Assembly (NCBI GenBank): GCA_948146395.1
Contig: OX411547.1
Span: 55,047,566-55,111,565 of the forward strand
Source of the DNA: Fragum whitleyi
Taxonomy: Eukaryota > Mollusca > Bivalvia > Cardiida > Cardiidae
Direction of reading: 5' to 3'
DNA: 64,000 nucleotides
Shown here: positions 1-11,814 of the stretch, piece by piece
Numbering within the stretch: position 1 is the stretch's first letter
Layout of the letters: the number at the start of each line of letters is the position of its first letter
Made by a program: the position numbers and the translations under genes
Notes under the pieces: model-generated
Told to the model about the DNA's origin: nothing
The model's database searches: none
What the model saw: only the letters and a program-made list of their open reading frames with translations

Positions 1-612
1 TTTGATCTGTTTTCAAAATAGATGTTAGGTATGGTGCAACAGCACACCATAATATTGTGAAATATTTTCTGTGATTTATTTCACATTATGGTTTTTGATT
101 TCAATGATCTATAATAAATTATTATGTATTTTTTATCAGTGAAATAGAAATCGATATATTGCTAAACCTTACATGTATATAAACTATTAATGTCCATTTA
201 TGTTGTGATAACACACCACACCTTAAAAAGATCTACACGTTTACAAAATTAGAATGACATATATTACATACGTGTTTATAAAATAAGTCAAAAAAATTGC
301 TTGCATAACTACGTTAAGGGCTTGATTTGTATACCAACGTTTGTAGTAGTACCTGGGTAGTACTTTAGTCTGTACCGTGTTCAAATTTGGGCCAATTTCA
401 TCCAAAAGTCTTGCAGTTGCTTGTTCTGTACAAAAAGACCCTTTTCCACAATGTTTGGCTATACCGATATAACTATGGCAGTCTTCTGTTGCTTAAGTGC
501 TTATGCTTATGAATAGCTTCATTTTGATATATAATTTACCTGGACAAACTGCTTTTTCTTGGCAAATATAGTGTTTGAAAATTGGGCCTCAAACACTTTA
601 CATGAACCTTAA
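1..612. other. AT-rich stretch, no gene seen
   Basis: No long reading frame, RNA-like fold or recognisable repeat end was seen here. The sequence is AT-rich and resembles ordinary intergenic or intronic DNA. Confidence 0.5.
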
Positions 613-1525
613 ATAATAACAAGAGATGTTTGTAAAACATTTATGCTCCCATTAGAGTAGGTCGTTGGGATATTCTTTGTCAATCAATAAAGGACAGTCA
701 CTCAAAAAATATGAGAAGAGTAACGGTTCTTATGCACTGCACAGGTGATGGGATCAATCCATCTGTGAAGTTGCATGATTCTAGCTTGCATACTTTTTGA
801 GAAAGCCTCCAGACTATAATCAACTTAGAAATGTAACAAAGGGCAATTACTAAAAAATTAAGCAAGCTACAGTTACAGTTTTAATACACTGCTCTTCTCC
901 TAGATGAGAATTATCCAACCATTAAGGTTTTTTGATGGTAGCCATCATATTTTCTGAGATATGCTCCGGACAAACTTCAAATTTGAATATCAACCAAGGG
1001 AAATAACCCAAAAAAGCAAGGTAGAGTTACGGATCGTATGCACGGCACTTCTCCATGAGAAGATTGATGTGATCTATCCACCCATTAAGTTTCATGGCAA
1101 TAGCTATTATACTTTCAGAGATATGCTCCAGACAAACTTAAAGTATGAAAATCAACAAAGGACAATAACTCTATAAATAAGCAAGGTAGAGTTACGAGTC
1201 TTATGCACTGTTCTTCTCCTACATGAGAACTTTACACCCATGTAGTTTCTTGATTGTAGCTATCATACTTTCTTAGATACACTCTGGACAAACTTCAAGT
1301 ATAAGATTCGATAAGGGCAATAACCCAAAAAAATAAGCAAGGTAGAGTTACGGGTCTAAGGGACTGTATTTCTCCTTGGTGTGATCTATCCACCCATGAA
1401 GTTTCATGACCATACTTACTATACTTTCTGCGATATGGTCCGGACAAAAAGGGTCTACGGACGGACGGACCGACCGACCGACAAGTGCAAAACAATATAC
1501 CCCTTTTCTTCGAAGGGGGACCTAA
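613..1525 (+). mobile_element. Tandem-repeat-bearing element (pearl/Helitron-like), ~160 bp units
   Basis: It opens with AACAAGAGATGTTTGTAAAA, a start shared with the copy at 12200. Degenerate units of about 158-163 bp follow; the phrase GAGATATGCTCC(A/G)GACAAAC recurs near 957 and 1120, with weaker copies near 1275 and 1433. An ACGG/ACCG microsatellite lies at 1457-1482, then a short hairpin (CCCCTTTTCTTCGAAGGGG, 1500-1518). Array, then ACGG microsatellite, then terminal hairpin is the layout of bivalve pearl and non-autonomous Helitron-like elements. The short open frames here are by-products of the repeat. Boundaries are approximate. Confidence 0.6.
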
Positions 1526-2248
1526 TTATCAATATCAAACAAAATTACAATTGTACTTCAATGATGTATGGCCTCGAGAATGTAAAAAGGAAAATTGTCA
1601 CTAAGACCCCTTTTTCTTATGATTTCATGTGAATCCTTCCCATTTTCGATAGGGTTCATCCTTGTGACATGGCAAATATTCTGTATAAGTTTCATGAAGA
1701 TTGGATCATAAATATGGCCTCTAAAGTGTAAACAAGAAAATTGTCATTAAGGCCCCTATTTCCCGTGATATGGCACGGATCCTTCCCATTTTCAATAGGT
1801 TTCATCCTTATGACCTGACAAACATTCTGCCTAAGTTTCAAATGATTGGATAATATATGTGGCATCTAGACTGTAAACAAGAAATTGTCATTTAGGCCCC
1901 CATTTCCCGTGATATGGCACGGACCCATCCCATTTTCAATAGGTTTCATACTTATGACCTGGCAAACATTCTGAATAAGTTTCATGATGATTGGACCAAA
2001 TTAGTGGCCTCAAGACTGTAAACAAGACATTTTCGTTAAGGCCCATTTTCCAGTGATATGGCATGAATCCTTTCAATTTTTAATATGGTTCATCTTGTGA
2101 CCTGAAAAACATTCTGACAAAGTTACACGATGATTTGTCCATACTTGTGGCCTCTAAACGCTTAAATTGTTGACGGCTAACGACGTACGACGGACATTCA
2201 ATTATCACAAAAAGCTCACATTGAGCACGAATTGCTCAGGTGAGTTAC
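1526..2248 (+). mobile_element. Tandem-repeat-bearing element, ~144 bp units
   Basis: About four units with a 144 bp period: the phrase around GTGATATGGCAC is at 1765, 1909 and 2053, with an older copy near 1617. After the array come ACGACGGAC and a terminal fold (AGCTCACATTGAGCAC...GCTCAGGTGAGTT, 2211-2246), the same type of end as the neighbouring element at 2296-3541. It contains no coding sequence. The left boundary is unclear. Confidence 0.6.
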
Positions 2249-2295
2249 AATCAAAACAAGCCAAACTTTTGCGTTGGGTACTTGTAAGAACTTTA

Positions 2296-3541
2296 CAAGA
2301 GGACCATGATGGTCCTATATCGCTCACCTGAGTAAGTCAACTCATAACTTGTCAACCATGTTATAAATACCAGAGATTGTCTGATGTACATCTAGGGAGG
2401 ATTTAAAAAAAAAACTTTAATTTTCTCCTACAGCAATTTGATTTTCTTTTTAATTGCAAACAAAGTTATTGGCGGAATTGAATTTTTTTAACAAGTTTAG
2501 TAGACATAAAACCTTAAGAATATCCCTGCCAAGTTTAAGATATGCCAAATAGTTTAGGCAAAGATTAACCTTCTCTGACATTTTTGGCAATATTTTGACA
2601 TTTCTAATACCATGGAAACCAGAGATTTTGATTGAATATTTTTTTTTACAATTATGGTAGAGCTTCACCCAAAGAACATCCCTACCAAGTTTCAGCTTAA
2701 TCAGCCAAGCAGAAGAAAAAGAAAAGAAAAAGTTTTTCTACAATTTCCAGCAATTTTCGGCCATTTTTCAGTCTTTCTGTTACCATGCAATCCAGAGTTT
2801 TTGACGAAATTAAATTTTTTCAACAACTTTTGAAGAACTTCACCCAAGGAATTTCCCTGCCAAATTTCAGCTTGATTGGCCGAATAGTTTTTGAGGAGAA
2901 GAATTTTTTGTAAGATTTTCGCCCATTTTTAGCCATTTTTCAACCTATCCGTTTCCATGGAATCCAGAGTTTTTGATGAAATTAAATTCTTTTATTAACT
3001 TTTGAAGAGCTTCGCCCAAAGGACATCTCTGCAAGGTTTCAGCTTGATTGGTCCAGTGTTTAAGGAGAAGAAGAATTTTTTGTAAGATTTTCAGCAATTT
3101 TCGGCCATTTTTCAACCTTTCCAGTACCACAGAAACCAGAGTTTTTTTATGAAATTTAATTCTTTTAACAACTTTTGAAGAGCTTCACACAAGGAACAAC
3201 TCTGCCAAGTTTCAGCTTGATTGGTCCAGTTGTTTAGGAGAAGAAGATTTTTTTCTAAGATTTTCAGCAATTTTCGGCGATTTTTCAACTTTTCTGTTAC
3301 CATGGAAACCAGAGTTATTTAAAGAATATATTGTTTTAACAACTTTTGAAGAGCTTCACCCAAGGAACATCCCTGCCAAGTTTTAGCTTGATTGGCCCAG
3401 TGGTTTAGGAGGAGAAGATGTTTAAAGAAATTGTTGACGGACGGACGGACGGACGGACAAACGGACGGACGATGGACGGACGACGGACGGTGAGTGATCA
3501 CAATAGCTCACCTTGAGCACTTTGTGCTCAGGTGAGCTAAA
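2296..3541 (+). mobile_element. Tandem-repeat-bearing element with AGCTCACC hairpin end, ~172 bp units
   Basis: It starts CAAGAGGACCATGATGGTCC, a small palindrome also found in altered form at 14997 and, reversed, at 28903-28931. About five units follow with spacings of 167-177 bp, each containing a phrase like GAGCTTCACCCAAGGAACA (2664, 2831, 3008, 3180, 3351). An ACGG microsatellite spans 3436-3491. The end is a strong hairpin, GCTCACCTTGAGCAC / GTGCTCAGGTGAGC, a few bases before GCTAAAAA. A 3' hairpin beside the terminus fits Helitron-like elements, but this class is inferred. Confidence 0.7.
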
Positions 3542-3574
3542 AACAAGTATGGCTATGTGGCATGCTCCAAGTAA

Positions 3575-3800
3575 GGTAAAAGATAAAAGAGCCTAGCAGC
3601 CCAAACGCTTGTAATTGCACCGATCAGTTGATAAGCGTAGGCATAAGTGGGATAGCATCGGGAGGTAAGAAAATGATGTAATGGAAGTACTGGTGTGAGA
3701 AATACAAGGATTTCGCTGTTAGGTACCCAAGCCGCCGCGATTTGACTAAAAGATTGTTAAAAGCGGTGTTAAACCTTATTCAAACAATCAAACCAAAGCG
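3575..3800 (+). repeat. SINE-like copy with unusual head, left arm of an inverted pair
   Basis: It begins AAGGTAAAAGATAAAAGAGC and runs into a degenerate copy of the window's common SINE body (GTACTGGTGTGAGAAATAC..., GCCGCCGCGAT..., GCGGTGTTAAACC...), ending in CAAACAATCAAA. The first 30 bases are the inverse of 5126-5155, so this and the copy at 4935-5155 face each other. The usual tRNA-like head is absent. Confidence 0.6.
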
Positions 3801-4934
3801 TTTACTTATCTTTGAATGATGCAAGTACTAGTCGGATACTTTTATTTTTGAAAAAAAAATAGGAGATGGCCCACATTTTAAAACCTAATGGGCCATTCGG
3901 CTGCATGAATTTGATTCTTGAACAGATCCGTGCAGCTTCTGTATGTTAATTCTTTAAAATAAAGTAGCAGATTTCAGTATGGGTTCAGTCCCCGCCGTTA
4001 TGTATGATGACATGACAAAATACAGCTTGATTCCCGGGCAGTTCCCTGTAACAATGAGTATACCATAAGATCAAAGGCAAATTATTTTGGCATTTTTTTT
4101 TTTCTCAGTACTAATATTTTTTTCTAAAAGTAAATACTATTAAATCTAGTACAAAGTGCCACATTCGTGGTGGTAATTCTAAAATTAACGTAAACTCCAT
4201 TTATTATCGCCTTCAATGCTCAAAAGCAAATTACCAATGAATTCTTTTTAATTTTTCTTATCATTCTGTTATAATCCTACCACGTTTTCTTAGGTAATGT
4301 TAGTTTGTTTATTCAAGGCCTCTGATATTAATCATACTAACATCTTCTTTGTTAGTCATACAGATGTTATCCCTGAATAGACCGACGCCCTTTCTGGCAC
4401 GCCTTGGCCCGTCTTTGGTGATACAACAGAGCTGTTATGACGTCTATATACTTGTATGATATACGAGGCAAAAACATAACAAACCTAAAATGTGGTATAG
4501 CTTATTTTCACGCTACTTTGAGTCTAACCTGAATACAATATTTTTGCCTTTTCAATCTTCTCTGAATAAAGTGGCTTATATTGGTCGAACCTTGATTTCA
4601 TGGTAACAAACTGCATATAGCTAATATGTTAGCATTACATGCAAAGAACATAACTGGAGATAGAAAGTTAAACTTTGACCATCCACCAATACATGTATAT
4701 TGTATGACACCAATTATTTTATCCGATAAGACAGATGGTAGTGCACCCATACAAGCATATTGTTCTTTATCTTAAATATTTTTCATACAGAAGCTCCAGG
4801 GATTACCTCGAGAAAGAAATCCATGAGGCCAAAAGGCCCATTAAGTTTTAGAAGGTGAGTCACCTACAAACATTTTCAGAAATAAAAGTATTCGGCCAGT
4901 ACTGCCATCATTCTAGGATAAGCAAGCCTTTTAG
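3801..4934. other. Spacer between inverted SINE-like arms, no gene seen
   Basis: It has only short interrupted reading frames and no recognised domain. It could be the interior of a non-autonomous element whose ends are the two SINE-like arms, or ordinary DNA between two independent insertions. Confidence 0.4.
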
Positions 4935-5155
4935 TTTGTTTGTTTGAATGGGGTTTATGCCGCCTTTAAAATCTTTCAGTCATCGCGGCGGCTGGAGCAC
5001 CTAACAACGGATTCCTGGTAATCCTCAAACCAGTACCCACCTCACATCCTTTCCTATCCTCCAGCTGTTATCCCACATCGGTCTACGATTATCAAACCAT
5101 TGGCGGAATTACAGGTATTTCGGGCTGCTAGGCTCTTTTATCTTTTACCTTTCTA
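4935..5155 (-). repeat. SINE-like copy, right arm of an inverted pair
   Basis: On the minus strand it reads from AAGGTAAAAGATAAAAGAGC through the SINE body (GGTTTGATAATCGTAGACC, GTGCTCCAGCCGCCGCGATG) to GGCGGCATAAACCCCATTC and CAAACAAAC. It carries the same unusual head as 3575-3800. Confidence 0.65.
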
Positions 5156-5460
5156 CAGCACTACAAATGGACGTACTGGTTTTAAAGTACTTAAAAAAGC
5201 ACCAGGCGCAAAAGTTTTGCTCTTCCTGTTCTGAACTCATTGATCACGCCATGTTACATGTCCTTCATTATTTAATGAGTTGCATTCATCAAGCATCAAA
5301 GCCACTGGGTAATGAAACCCCAGTTTCCTATATATTTCTGATCTGATGGGTTATATTTTGCAAGGTGTTAGGCTGATGAAATTTAATAGATCTCTTAGGA
5401 ATCGACGACATTGAGGGATGATGAAGCATTACCAGGACCATAGGAACTCGGTCCGGGATC

Positions 5461-5707
5461 CGGGGGCCGTTTTACTAAACTTCTTACGAACAAATTGATC
5501 GTAAGTCAAAATCACAAATCGTACCTGGTGTTTTCGTTCATTGTTAGATTCTGTCTTGCAATATCTCATTGGAATCGTCTGAAGGAGACGATTCCAATGC
5601 GATAATGCATGGCAGAATTCCATGTTTAGTTACTACTGTAGAAGCAACTTTAATTTTTGACATACGCAAAATATCATAGTAAGATCTTTAGTAAAACAGG
5701 CCCCAGG
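5461..5707. mobile_element. Palindromic MITE (~250 bp)
   Basis: The outer arms are inverted copies: GGGGGCCGTTTTACTAAAC near 5462 and, read from the other strand, GGGGCCTGTTTTACTAAAG ending at 5706. The inner part folds on a near-perfect stem (CATTGGAATCGTCT / AGACGATTCCAATG, 5567-5599). It has no coding capacity, so it would depend on a transposase elsewhere. Confidence 0.7.
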
Positions 5708-5959
5708 AGAATCTACTCTGTCACTAGCTTTCGCTCTTTTGGCAAAAACTTTGATGTCAAAGTTAAGATAATCGTAGGACATCCTTTAGTTTCGCAATCC
5801 TTTGCAAAAAAAACAACAAACAAACACAGAACGATACCTAAAGAATTATAATTTTTGCTGATAAGACACTGATCTTATAGTGTAACACTGGACTATTGCG
5901 GTTTATTTTCAGACAGCTGGCTCACTAACCAATGGCTAACTGTTGTTTCCCAAACTAGC

Positions 5960-6092
5960 CCCCTGCTTTCAGGATTACAAAACGGTTCAAACAGTTTGCC
6001 TACTATACCCCACTCATCGTGTAATTGCACGTGCAAAGCGGGGTATAATGGGAAAACTGTTTGCACCGTTTTGTGATCCTGAACGCAGAGCT
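5960..6092. mobile_element. Fold-back element
   Basis: Two arms of about 55 bases are inverted copies (AACGGTTCAAACAGTTTGCC... and, reversed, AACGGTGCAAACAGTTTTCC...) around a 20-base centre. It has no coding content. The class is unknown, either MITE or fold-back. Confidence 0.65.
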
Positions 6093-6563
6093 GTATAACC
6101 TCAACATTTCATTCAAAGCACTAGCTGCCTATCCCACATATATGTGAACTATTTATCAGTCTCCCAATGGTTGAAGACAAGCAACACATATCACATAGAC
6201 TTATGTAAACATTAGATAAAAGTTGACAGAGTCGGGATTCGAATTAACGGTCGATTGACAGTCAAACAAGTTATCGATTGAGGTTGCTAGATTCAGGAAA
6301 AACGGTTTAAGGAACAAGAGGCACGTGCCAGTCTGGAATGCTCTTTTATGTCTACAAGTTTCCCCTCTATTTAAAGAGATGCGAGATCTATTGGAAACCT
6401 TAATTTGATTTGGGAAAATGGCGAAAAAAATGTTATTCTTCTTAATAAAAATACAACCCTCCCGTTATTCGGCATTGATAGATCGCCTACTAAAGCATTC
6501 TTATTTTGTATTTATATAGTTATTAAAATCATACTAGAAGGGAATGAAATTACTGTCTTCTGA

Positions 6564-6777
6564 TTGATTGATTGAATGGAGTTTAACGCCGCTTTCAACA
6601 TTATTTCAGTTATATCGCGGCGGCTGGAGCACCTAACAATGGTTTCCTGGTATTTCTCTCACCAGTTCAACCACCACATTCTTTCCTAGCCTCCAGCTAC
6701 TATCTCACATAGGTCTACGATTATCAACCCATTGGTGAGAGACAAATAGTCGGAAAGAATGAGTGCCGCCGTCGGGG
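6564..6777 (-). mobile_element. tRNA-derived SINE, 5'-truncated, with target-site duplication
   Basis: On the minus strand it runs from the end of the head (CCCCGACGGCGGCACTC) through the body to GCGGCGTTAAACTCCATTC and the CAATCAATCAAT tail. A perfect 12-bp direct repeat, ACTGTCTTCTGA, flanks it at 6552-6563 and 6778-6789. Truncation exactly at the duplication is the signature of target-primed reverse transcription by a partner LINE. Confidence 0.85.
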
Positions 6778-7086
6778 ACTGTCTTCTGAGGCAAATTTAC
6801 TATCAAATTTTAAGCCGTTTAAAAAAAGCGTTTAGCTCCAAATGCAATATCCTCCTTTCAACTTTCAGTTATTGCTTTCGACTTGATTAGGGCCTATTAA
6901 AAAAACATGTAAAACGGAAATCAATAGTAATATAAGCATTATCTTTAAAAACATTAGGCAGAATTCAACCAAACTTTGTAAAAATTATGCTTATGAAATT
7001 TTCTTTAGACTTCTTGTTGACATTTGGATAAGGTTGGTAACATGGGCTATATGAGCTGTCGGGTCACCGTGTTATGGTTCAATATG

Positions 7087-7400
7087 ACGAAATAAGAGCA
7101 CCGCCTACGGGAGCCTACGCTCAGTTGTTGATTGCTGGATGGCGGATGACCTTGTTGTATGATGGATTAAATTCCTGGTTGATGAATAAAAATCTAAGTC
7201 GAAAAGGGGGCATAATTTGCACAAAATGCATCTATATATACCCCCTTGATAGTAAAAATTGCGAAAATATTTGCCAAGACGCAAGTGAATGCCTTCAGTA
7301 GAACCAGAGATATCACAAGTGTTAAAGTTTTCACACGACGAGAACATCAACGGCGACGAAATCAACGACGACGCTAAGGTCATAGCAATACCCCAGGTTA
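7087..7400 (-). repeat. Dispersed element, TTAGCT...GTGCTCTTGTT family
   Basis: Read on the minus strand it matches 45695-46001: TTTCACA...TGTGATATCTCTGG, TCTACTGAAGGCATTCACTT, TGCATTTTGTGCAAATTATGCCCCC and GCGTAGGCTCCCGTAGGCGG. The open frames on both strands are shadows of the repeat. Confidence 0.65.
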
Positions 7401-9300
7401 TAGCCGAGCTAATAAGGAAAAAAACCGTCTCTGAAACTACTGGTCAGAATTCAACAAAACTTCACAAGATTGATCCTTGGAACATACTATATTAGCTTTC
7501 TATGTAATTGGTGATGCCATTTTAGAAGGGGCCTTTGCAACATTTTTGTTATCACATACTTGTGCAGGTACATTTATTGACAGATTTTTGTGAAAGGAAA
7601 TGTTGCTATCATCATATGACTATGGGCACAATAAAGCTGTTTGGAAATAATATATAAGGTTAAAGAAAAGGGTGCCTACTTACAAATTTGATAACGTGCT
7701 AACGAAAAAATTATGTTTTAGCTAAATACTTTTACTGCAATTTATAGATCAATTAACATTAATCCGCTAGGTCTTAAGTTGAGTGATACTGGACCTCTTG
7801 TTTAAATTAAGATATTTTGTTTGGAAGTAAGAAACGGTGATGCAAAAAAATCTTTTATAAAAATTGTTTTGACGGGACACTTTCCCTTCTATTCCATAAC
7901 TTTCCGATTTCTGGCTTGTAATTTACAAAAAAAATCGTTCAGAAGGCTTATAGAATGTTGCCTACATGTTTAAAAGAGTTGTGTAAGTGGTGTGTTAAAA
8001 AAATAACGGCCGTAATGATGATAACTTATTTAACCATAAAAAATCTTAATATTTCAATTTCCTAGAATAAAGGACGGGGATGGAAGCCCCTCCCCCCTTC
8101 TCTCTCTCTCTCATTAATTCTAATAGATGTAAGAATTGAAGAATTTGTTTTGTAATGAAAGATTAACCGAAAGAGAGCACGTCCTCATCTAGATTGCTTC
8201 CTACGCGCCTGGATCACCATTTGTCGATACTGAAATAGGTGGCACATAAAAACCACTGACTTACATGTTGTTCCATACAGCAAGTATTGTTTTATTCTCG
8301 TCTCGTAAATTAGTTACATTAACCAAATTGTGTGTTTCAAATTATCAAAGTGGGCAAAAAAAGCCTGATTACACCCATTTTATTTAATTTTTTCAGATTC
8401 TCCAAATATCGAATAGTTTCTATTATGTTGTGTCAACAATTATTATTGAAGGTGTATATTTTATTACGCTTTAAAAGTTAAATTGGAATTCGTTGTATAA
8501 AAGACTATAGACGCCTTTCCTCAATTTTCATCATGTAAATGTACTGAAAAAAAAATATTTTATACAGCTTCATAATCACTGGATTATGTTAACCGTCAAA
8601 ACAAACTCTGATTGACGTAATCTAGCTTCGTATTGTTCTTTTCTAAGCATTTTTTTTTTCAGAAGGAAAATGTATTTCAACATTCCCAATTTTCTCCGAG
8701 AAATGGTGTGCTGATTTTTGGTCAAATCATCGTAAAGGTTCACTCTATAATCAACCAGGCTCCCTTCTTGTGCTTTCTTTTTCACAAAGAAAAGCCTTAA
8801 AACCAAAGCATCATCGTGTGGAAGTTCGAGAAAATCTGATTATTTATGTTTGGTTTTTGCATGATCTATTCATAATCTACGAAAATTTATCGACATTGAA
8901 TAAATCTAATAACTTGTTTCATGGGATTTAGCTTTAATTCAATCATATTTATTGCTTAGCAACTCGTCATTTTTGCAAAGTACTTGCGATGCATTCAAGG
9001 TAAATGACTTGCGAGAAAAACAGTTCGAGTCGAGCGTTTTTGTTTCCTGAATCCAGTACAGTAGTGGGTGGTGCATGTGGTATTGGAAATTTGGCGGTAA
9101 TTTGTTTCTCCACTTTTTTTTTTTTTTTTTTTTTTTTTTTGCTAAATTATAGGGTTATTGAGTCAATGGAATTAAATCAAGATAATTCAAAAGTTTAGCA
9201 AATTCCGGTCCTTTCATTGGTTTAGAGTAATTAACAATCTGTAAGATGACTTTGATTGTTTTTTGTTTAAATCTAGATCAACTGAATGTACTCTTTGTGT
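7401..9300. other. No gene seen; simple repeats only
   Basis: It is AT-rich with short interrupted frames. Simple sequence includes a CT run near 8097-8113 and a T-tract near 9114-9140. Nothing recognisable as exon, RNA or transposase was found. Confidence 0.5.
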
Positions 9301-9555
9301 ATTGATTGATTGATTGAATGAATGGATTTTTACGCCGCTTCAAATTTTTTCAGTTTTATCGCGGCGGCTGGAGCACCTAACAATGGTTTCCTGGCATTTC
9401 CCTCACCGGTACAACCACCACATCCTTTCCTAGCCTCCAGCTGCTACCTGACATAGGTCTACGATTATCAACCTATTGGTGAGAGACAAAGACGGAAATA
9501 ATGAGTGCCGCCCTCGGGGATCGAACCCGGGACCTCTAGATTGATAGTCCGACAC
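9301..9555 (-). mobile_element. tRNA-derived SINE, near full length
   Basis: The minus strand contains a tRNA-like head with a B-box-like GGGTTCGATCC, then GTCTCTCACCAATAGGTTG, GTGCTCCAGCCGCCGCGATA and the GGCGTAAAAATCCATTC tail with CAATCAATCAAT. No exact target-site duplication was found. Confidence 0.75.
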
Positions 9556-10211
9556 TATTTGTGAATAAATTAATCAAGAGTGTGTGTACTTTTTATTTAT
9601 ATGACATGAATGCACTACGTGACTATCTGTAGAAAACAGATACTTGTCAGAGGATGCAATGGAATCCACATTATCTTATACATCATATTGACCTTGACTG
9701 TGAACTAATAACTGTTATATCTTTTTGATATATATCCTTTCAATAGGGTGATGTGTAAGATAGGGTTTTAAATTTATTTTTTTATATTGACCGAGCTGAT
9801 TTTGAACTTTGAGACTGAATATCTATTTCACATATAAACCCACTCATTATAAATTATGTTGGCAAAAGTATTTTGGATCCAACCATTTCATGCAATGACT
9901 TTTTTCCAGATAAACAAAATATTTACCAGTGACTGACGCTACCAGATATACTTTGTACCAAGTAAAAAAGTTGAAAAAAAGTTGAAATCCATAATCAATT
10001 GTACGAGTAATTATATGAACACAATCGATCAGACCGAAAACTAAACTTTACAGATGCACAACGGACACAAAGTCGTGATAAAAGTCCTTATATAAGCGCT
10101 TAGTGATTGAAGTTAAATACCTGGAGAGCAAGGTTACATGTGCAGAATCTAAATATATTTTCTTGACAGTTGCTGTAGGACAGAACTTTAACGAGGGCTG
10201 ATATATATTGT

Positions 10212-10378
10212 TTGAATTAGGTTTTACGCAGCTTTCAACAAACTTTCAGTTATATCGCGGTCGCTGGAGTACCTAAAAATATACTGGTATTTCACTCACC
10301 AGTACTACCATAACTCCCATTCCTAGCCTCCAGCTGCTATCTCACAAAGGTCTACGATTGTTATCCCATTGGTGAGGA
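10212..10378 (-). mobile_element. SINE fragment
   Basis: It is a degenerate minus-strand copy of the common SINE body (CTCACCAATGGGATAACAATC, AGCTGGAGGCTAGGAATGGG, GCTGCGTAAAACC). The tRNA head is missing. Confidence 0.65.
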
Positions 10379-10507
10379 GGGCTTATAGAAGACAAAATAC
10401 GTATCTATACACTGTATAGACACTACGTTTTGTTTTGCACTAAACCTATTACGGTGACCTCGATATATAGCACAGTGTATATGCCCTTGTCAAGATTGAC
10501 CTATTCA

Positions 10508-10585
10508 TGAAATGATTTGAATGGCAGTTAACGCCGCTTTGAACGTTCTTTCAATAATTTCCCGGGAACAGGAGTACTTAACGAG
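10508..10585 (-). repeat. SINE 3'-end fragment
   Basis: Only the last ~75 bases of the SINE can be recognised on the minus strand (GTTAAGTACTCCTG..., GCGGCGTTAACTGCCATTC). Confidence 0.45.
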
Positions 10586-10826
10586 AGGTCAAAAAGTGTA
10601 TGTACAACTCTACTGGCTGTCATATACCCAGATTAGAGCAAGGTGTGTTTATGAAAGACGAATGCCCCTGAAACTACATTATTTTTAATTGACCTTGACA
10701 GGCGATCATAACCTTGACCTTGGTACCAGGAGATGCGTGTCATTGAGATCTATTATCATAGCAAATATGAGCATTGCATCTTGAATAGCCTTAAAGTAAT
10801 TTGGAATTAGTTTTGTTGGTTATGTT

Positions 10827-11340
10827 TTGCAGACGGATGAGTCCAGGTATTGGCTGAACTATACTGATAGGCGGGCAAGGGTGTGGAGAAGGCCCAGGGA
10901 AAGGTTTCATGCAGCAAACATTGCTGAGCACGATCGTAATGGGGGTGGATCCATCATGGTTTTGGGTGGCATCAGCTGGGATGGGCGGACTGATCTTATT
11001 ATTTTAGAAAGAGTTACTCTGACAGCTCGTATGTACATTGATGAAATCCTCAATACCCACGTAAGATTTTAAGCAAGTGCTATTGGGGATGGATTCATTT
11101 AATGTATGATAATGCCCGTCCACACACGGCCCGTATAGTCCCAAAGTATCGCCAAGGAGAGGGCATTCTACGTCTGGACTGGTCGGCTCGCTCATCGGAC
11201 TTAAATCCAGGAGCTCGGCCAGATCCTTAGAGAAGAATGGTCTGTTATTCCTCAAAGAGTCTTCCAGAACTTAATCAGGAGTATGCGGAGGCGCTGTAAG
11301 GCTGTTATTGACAGTACCCGCTCTCATACTCGTTCTTGAA
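10827..11340 (+). pseudogene. Tc1/mariner-like transposase, C-terminal catalytic half, broken
   Basis: The first intact stretch (10827-11072) reads DESRYWLNYTDRRARVWRR and then GGGSIMVLGGISWDGRTDL, the start of a Tc1-type DDE catalytic domain. After a frame change near 11070 comes MYDNARPHTARIV (the second catalytic Asp region), then LDWSARSSDLNPG (usually LDWPARSPDLNPIEHLWD in Tc1-like proteins), and after a further frame change NLIRSMRRRCKAVIDS near the C-terminus. The DNA-binding N-terminal half is absent, and frameshifts and a stop show it is dead. A SINE has inserted immediately downstream. No terminal inverted repeats were found, so it is a relic. Confidence 0.85.
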
Positions 11341-11358
11341 CGAAATACAGTTGAAAGA

Positions 11359-11569
11359 TTGATTGATTGAATTGAGTTTTACGCCGCTTTCAACATTATT
11401 TCAGTTATATCGCCGCGGCTGTAGCACCTAACAATGGATTCCTGGTATTTCTCTCACCAGTACAACCATCACATCCTTTCCTAGCCACCAGCTACTATCT
11501 CACATCGGTCTACGATTATCAACCCATTGGTGAGAGACAAATAGTCGGAAAGATTGAGTGCCGCCGTCG
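11359..11569 (-). mobile_element. tRNA-derived SINE, 5'-truncated, with 13-bp target-site duplication
   Basis: It is a minus-strand SINE body and tail (GCGGCGTAAAACTCAATTC, then CAATCAATC). A perfect 13-bp repeat TACAGTTGAAAGA flanks it at 11346-11358 and 11570-11582. It is truncated within the head at almost the same point as the copy at 6564-6777. It lies at the end of the Tc1-like relic, so it is the younger of the two. Confidence 0.85.
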
Positions 11570-11814
11570 TACAGTTGAAAGAACACCTTTTTTGGTCGAA
11601 ATCGTTTTTTTACTATTTTCAAGAAAACAGACCAACTTCTAGGGTCTCCCTGTTTGGTCTACATTTAAAGTCATCTGATCATTAAAAAGCTTTATTTTCT
11701 TCTTAAAGTTTCTTAGACTTATTCATACAAATACCCTTCTTAACCTCCATTAAGTTTTCATGGTGAGAATTTGAAAAAAGGGTGAAAGTTGGTCTCACCC
11801 TGCCATGCCGATTA

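Noticed and set aside
3430..3500. Real protein frame rich in RPSV repeats (3319-3501 minus)
   Set aside because: The HRPSSVHRPSVCPSVRPSV wording is just the translated GTCCGTCC microsatellite. The same applies at 15634-15840, 54544-54738 and 55812-56087.
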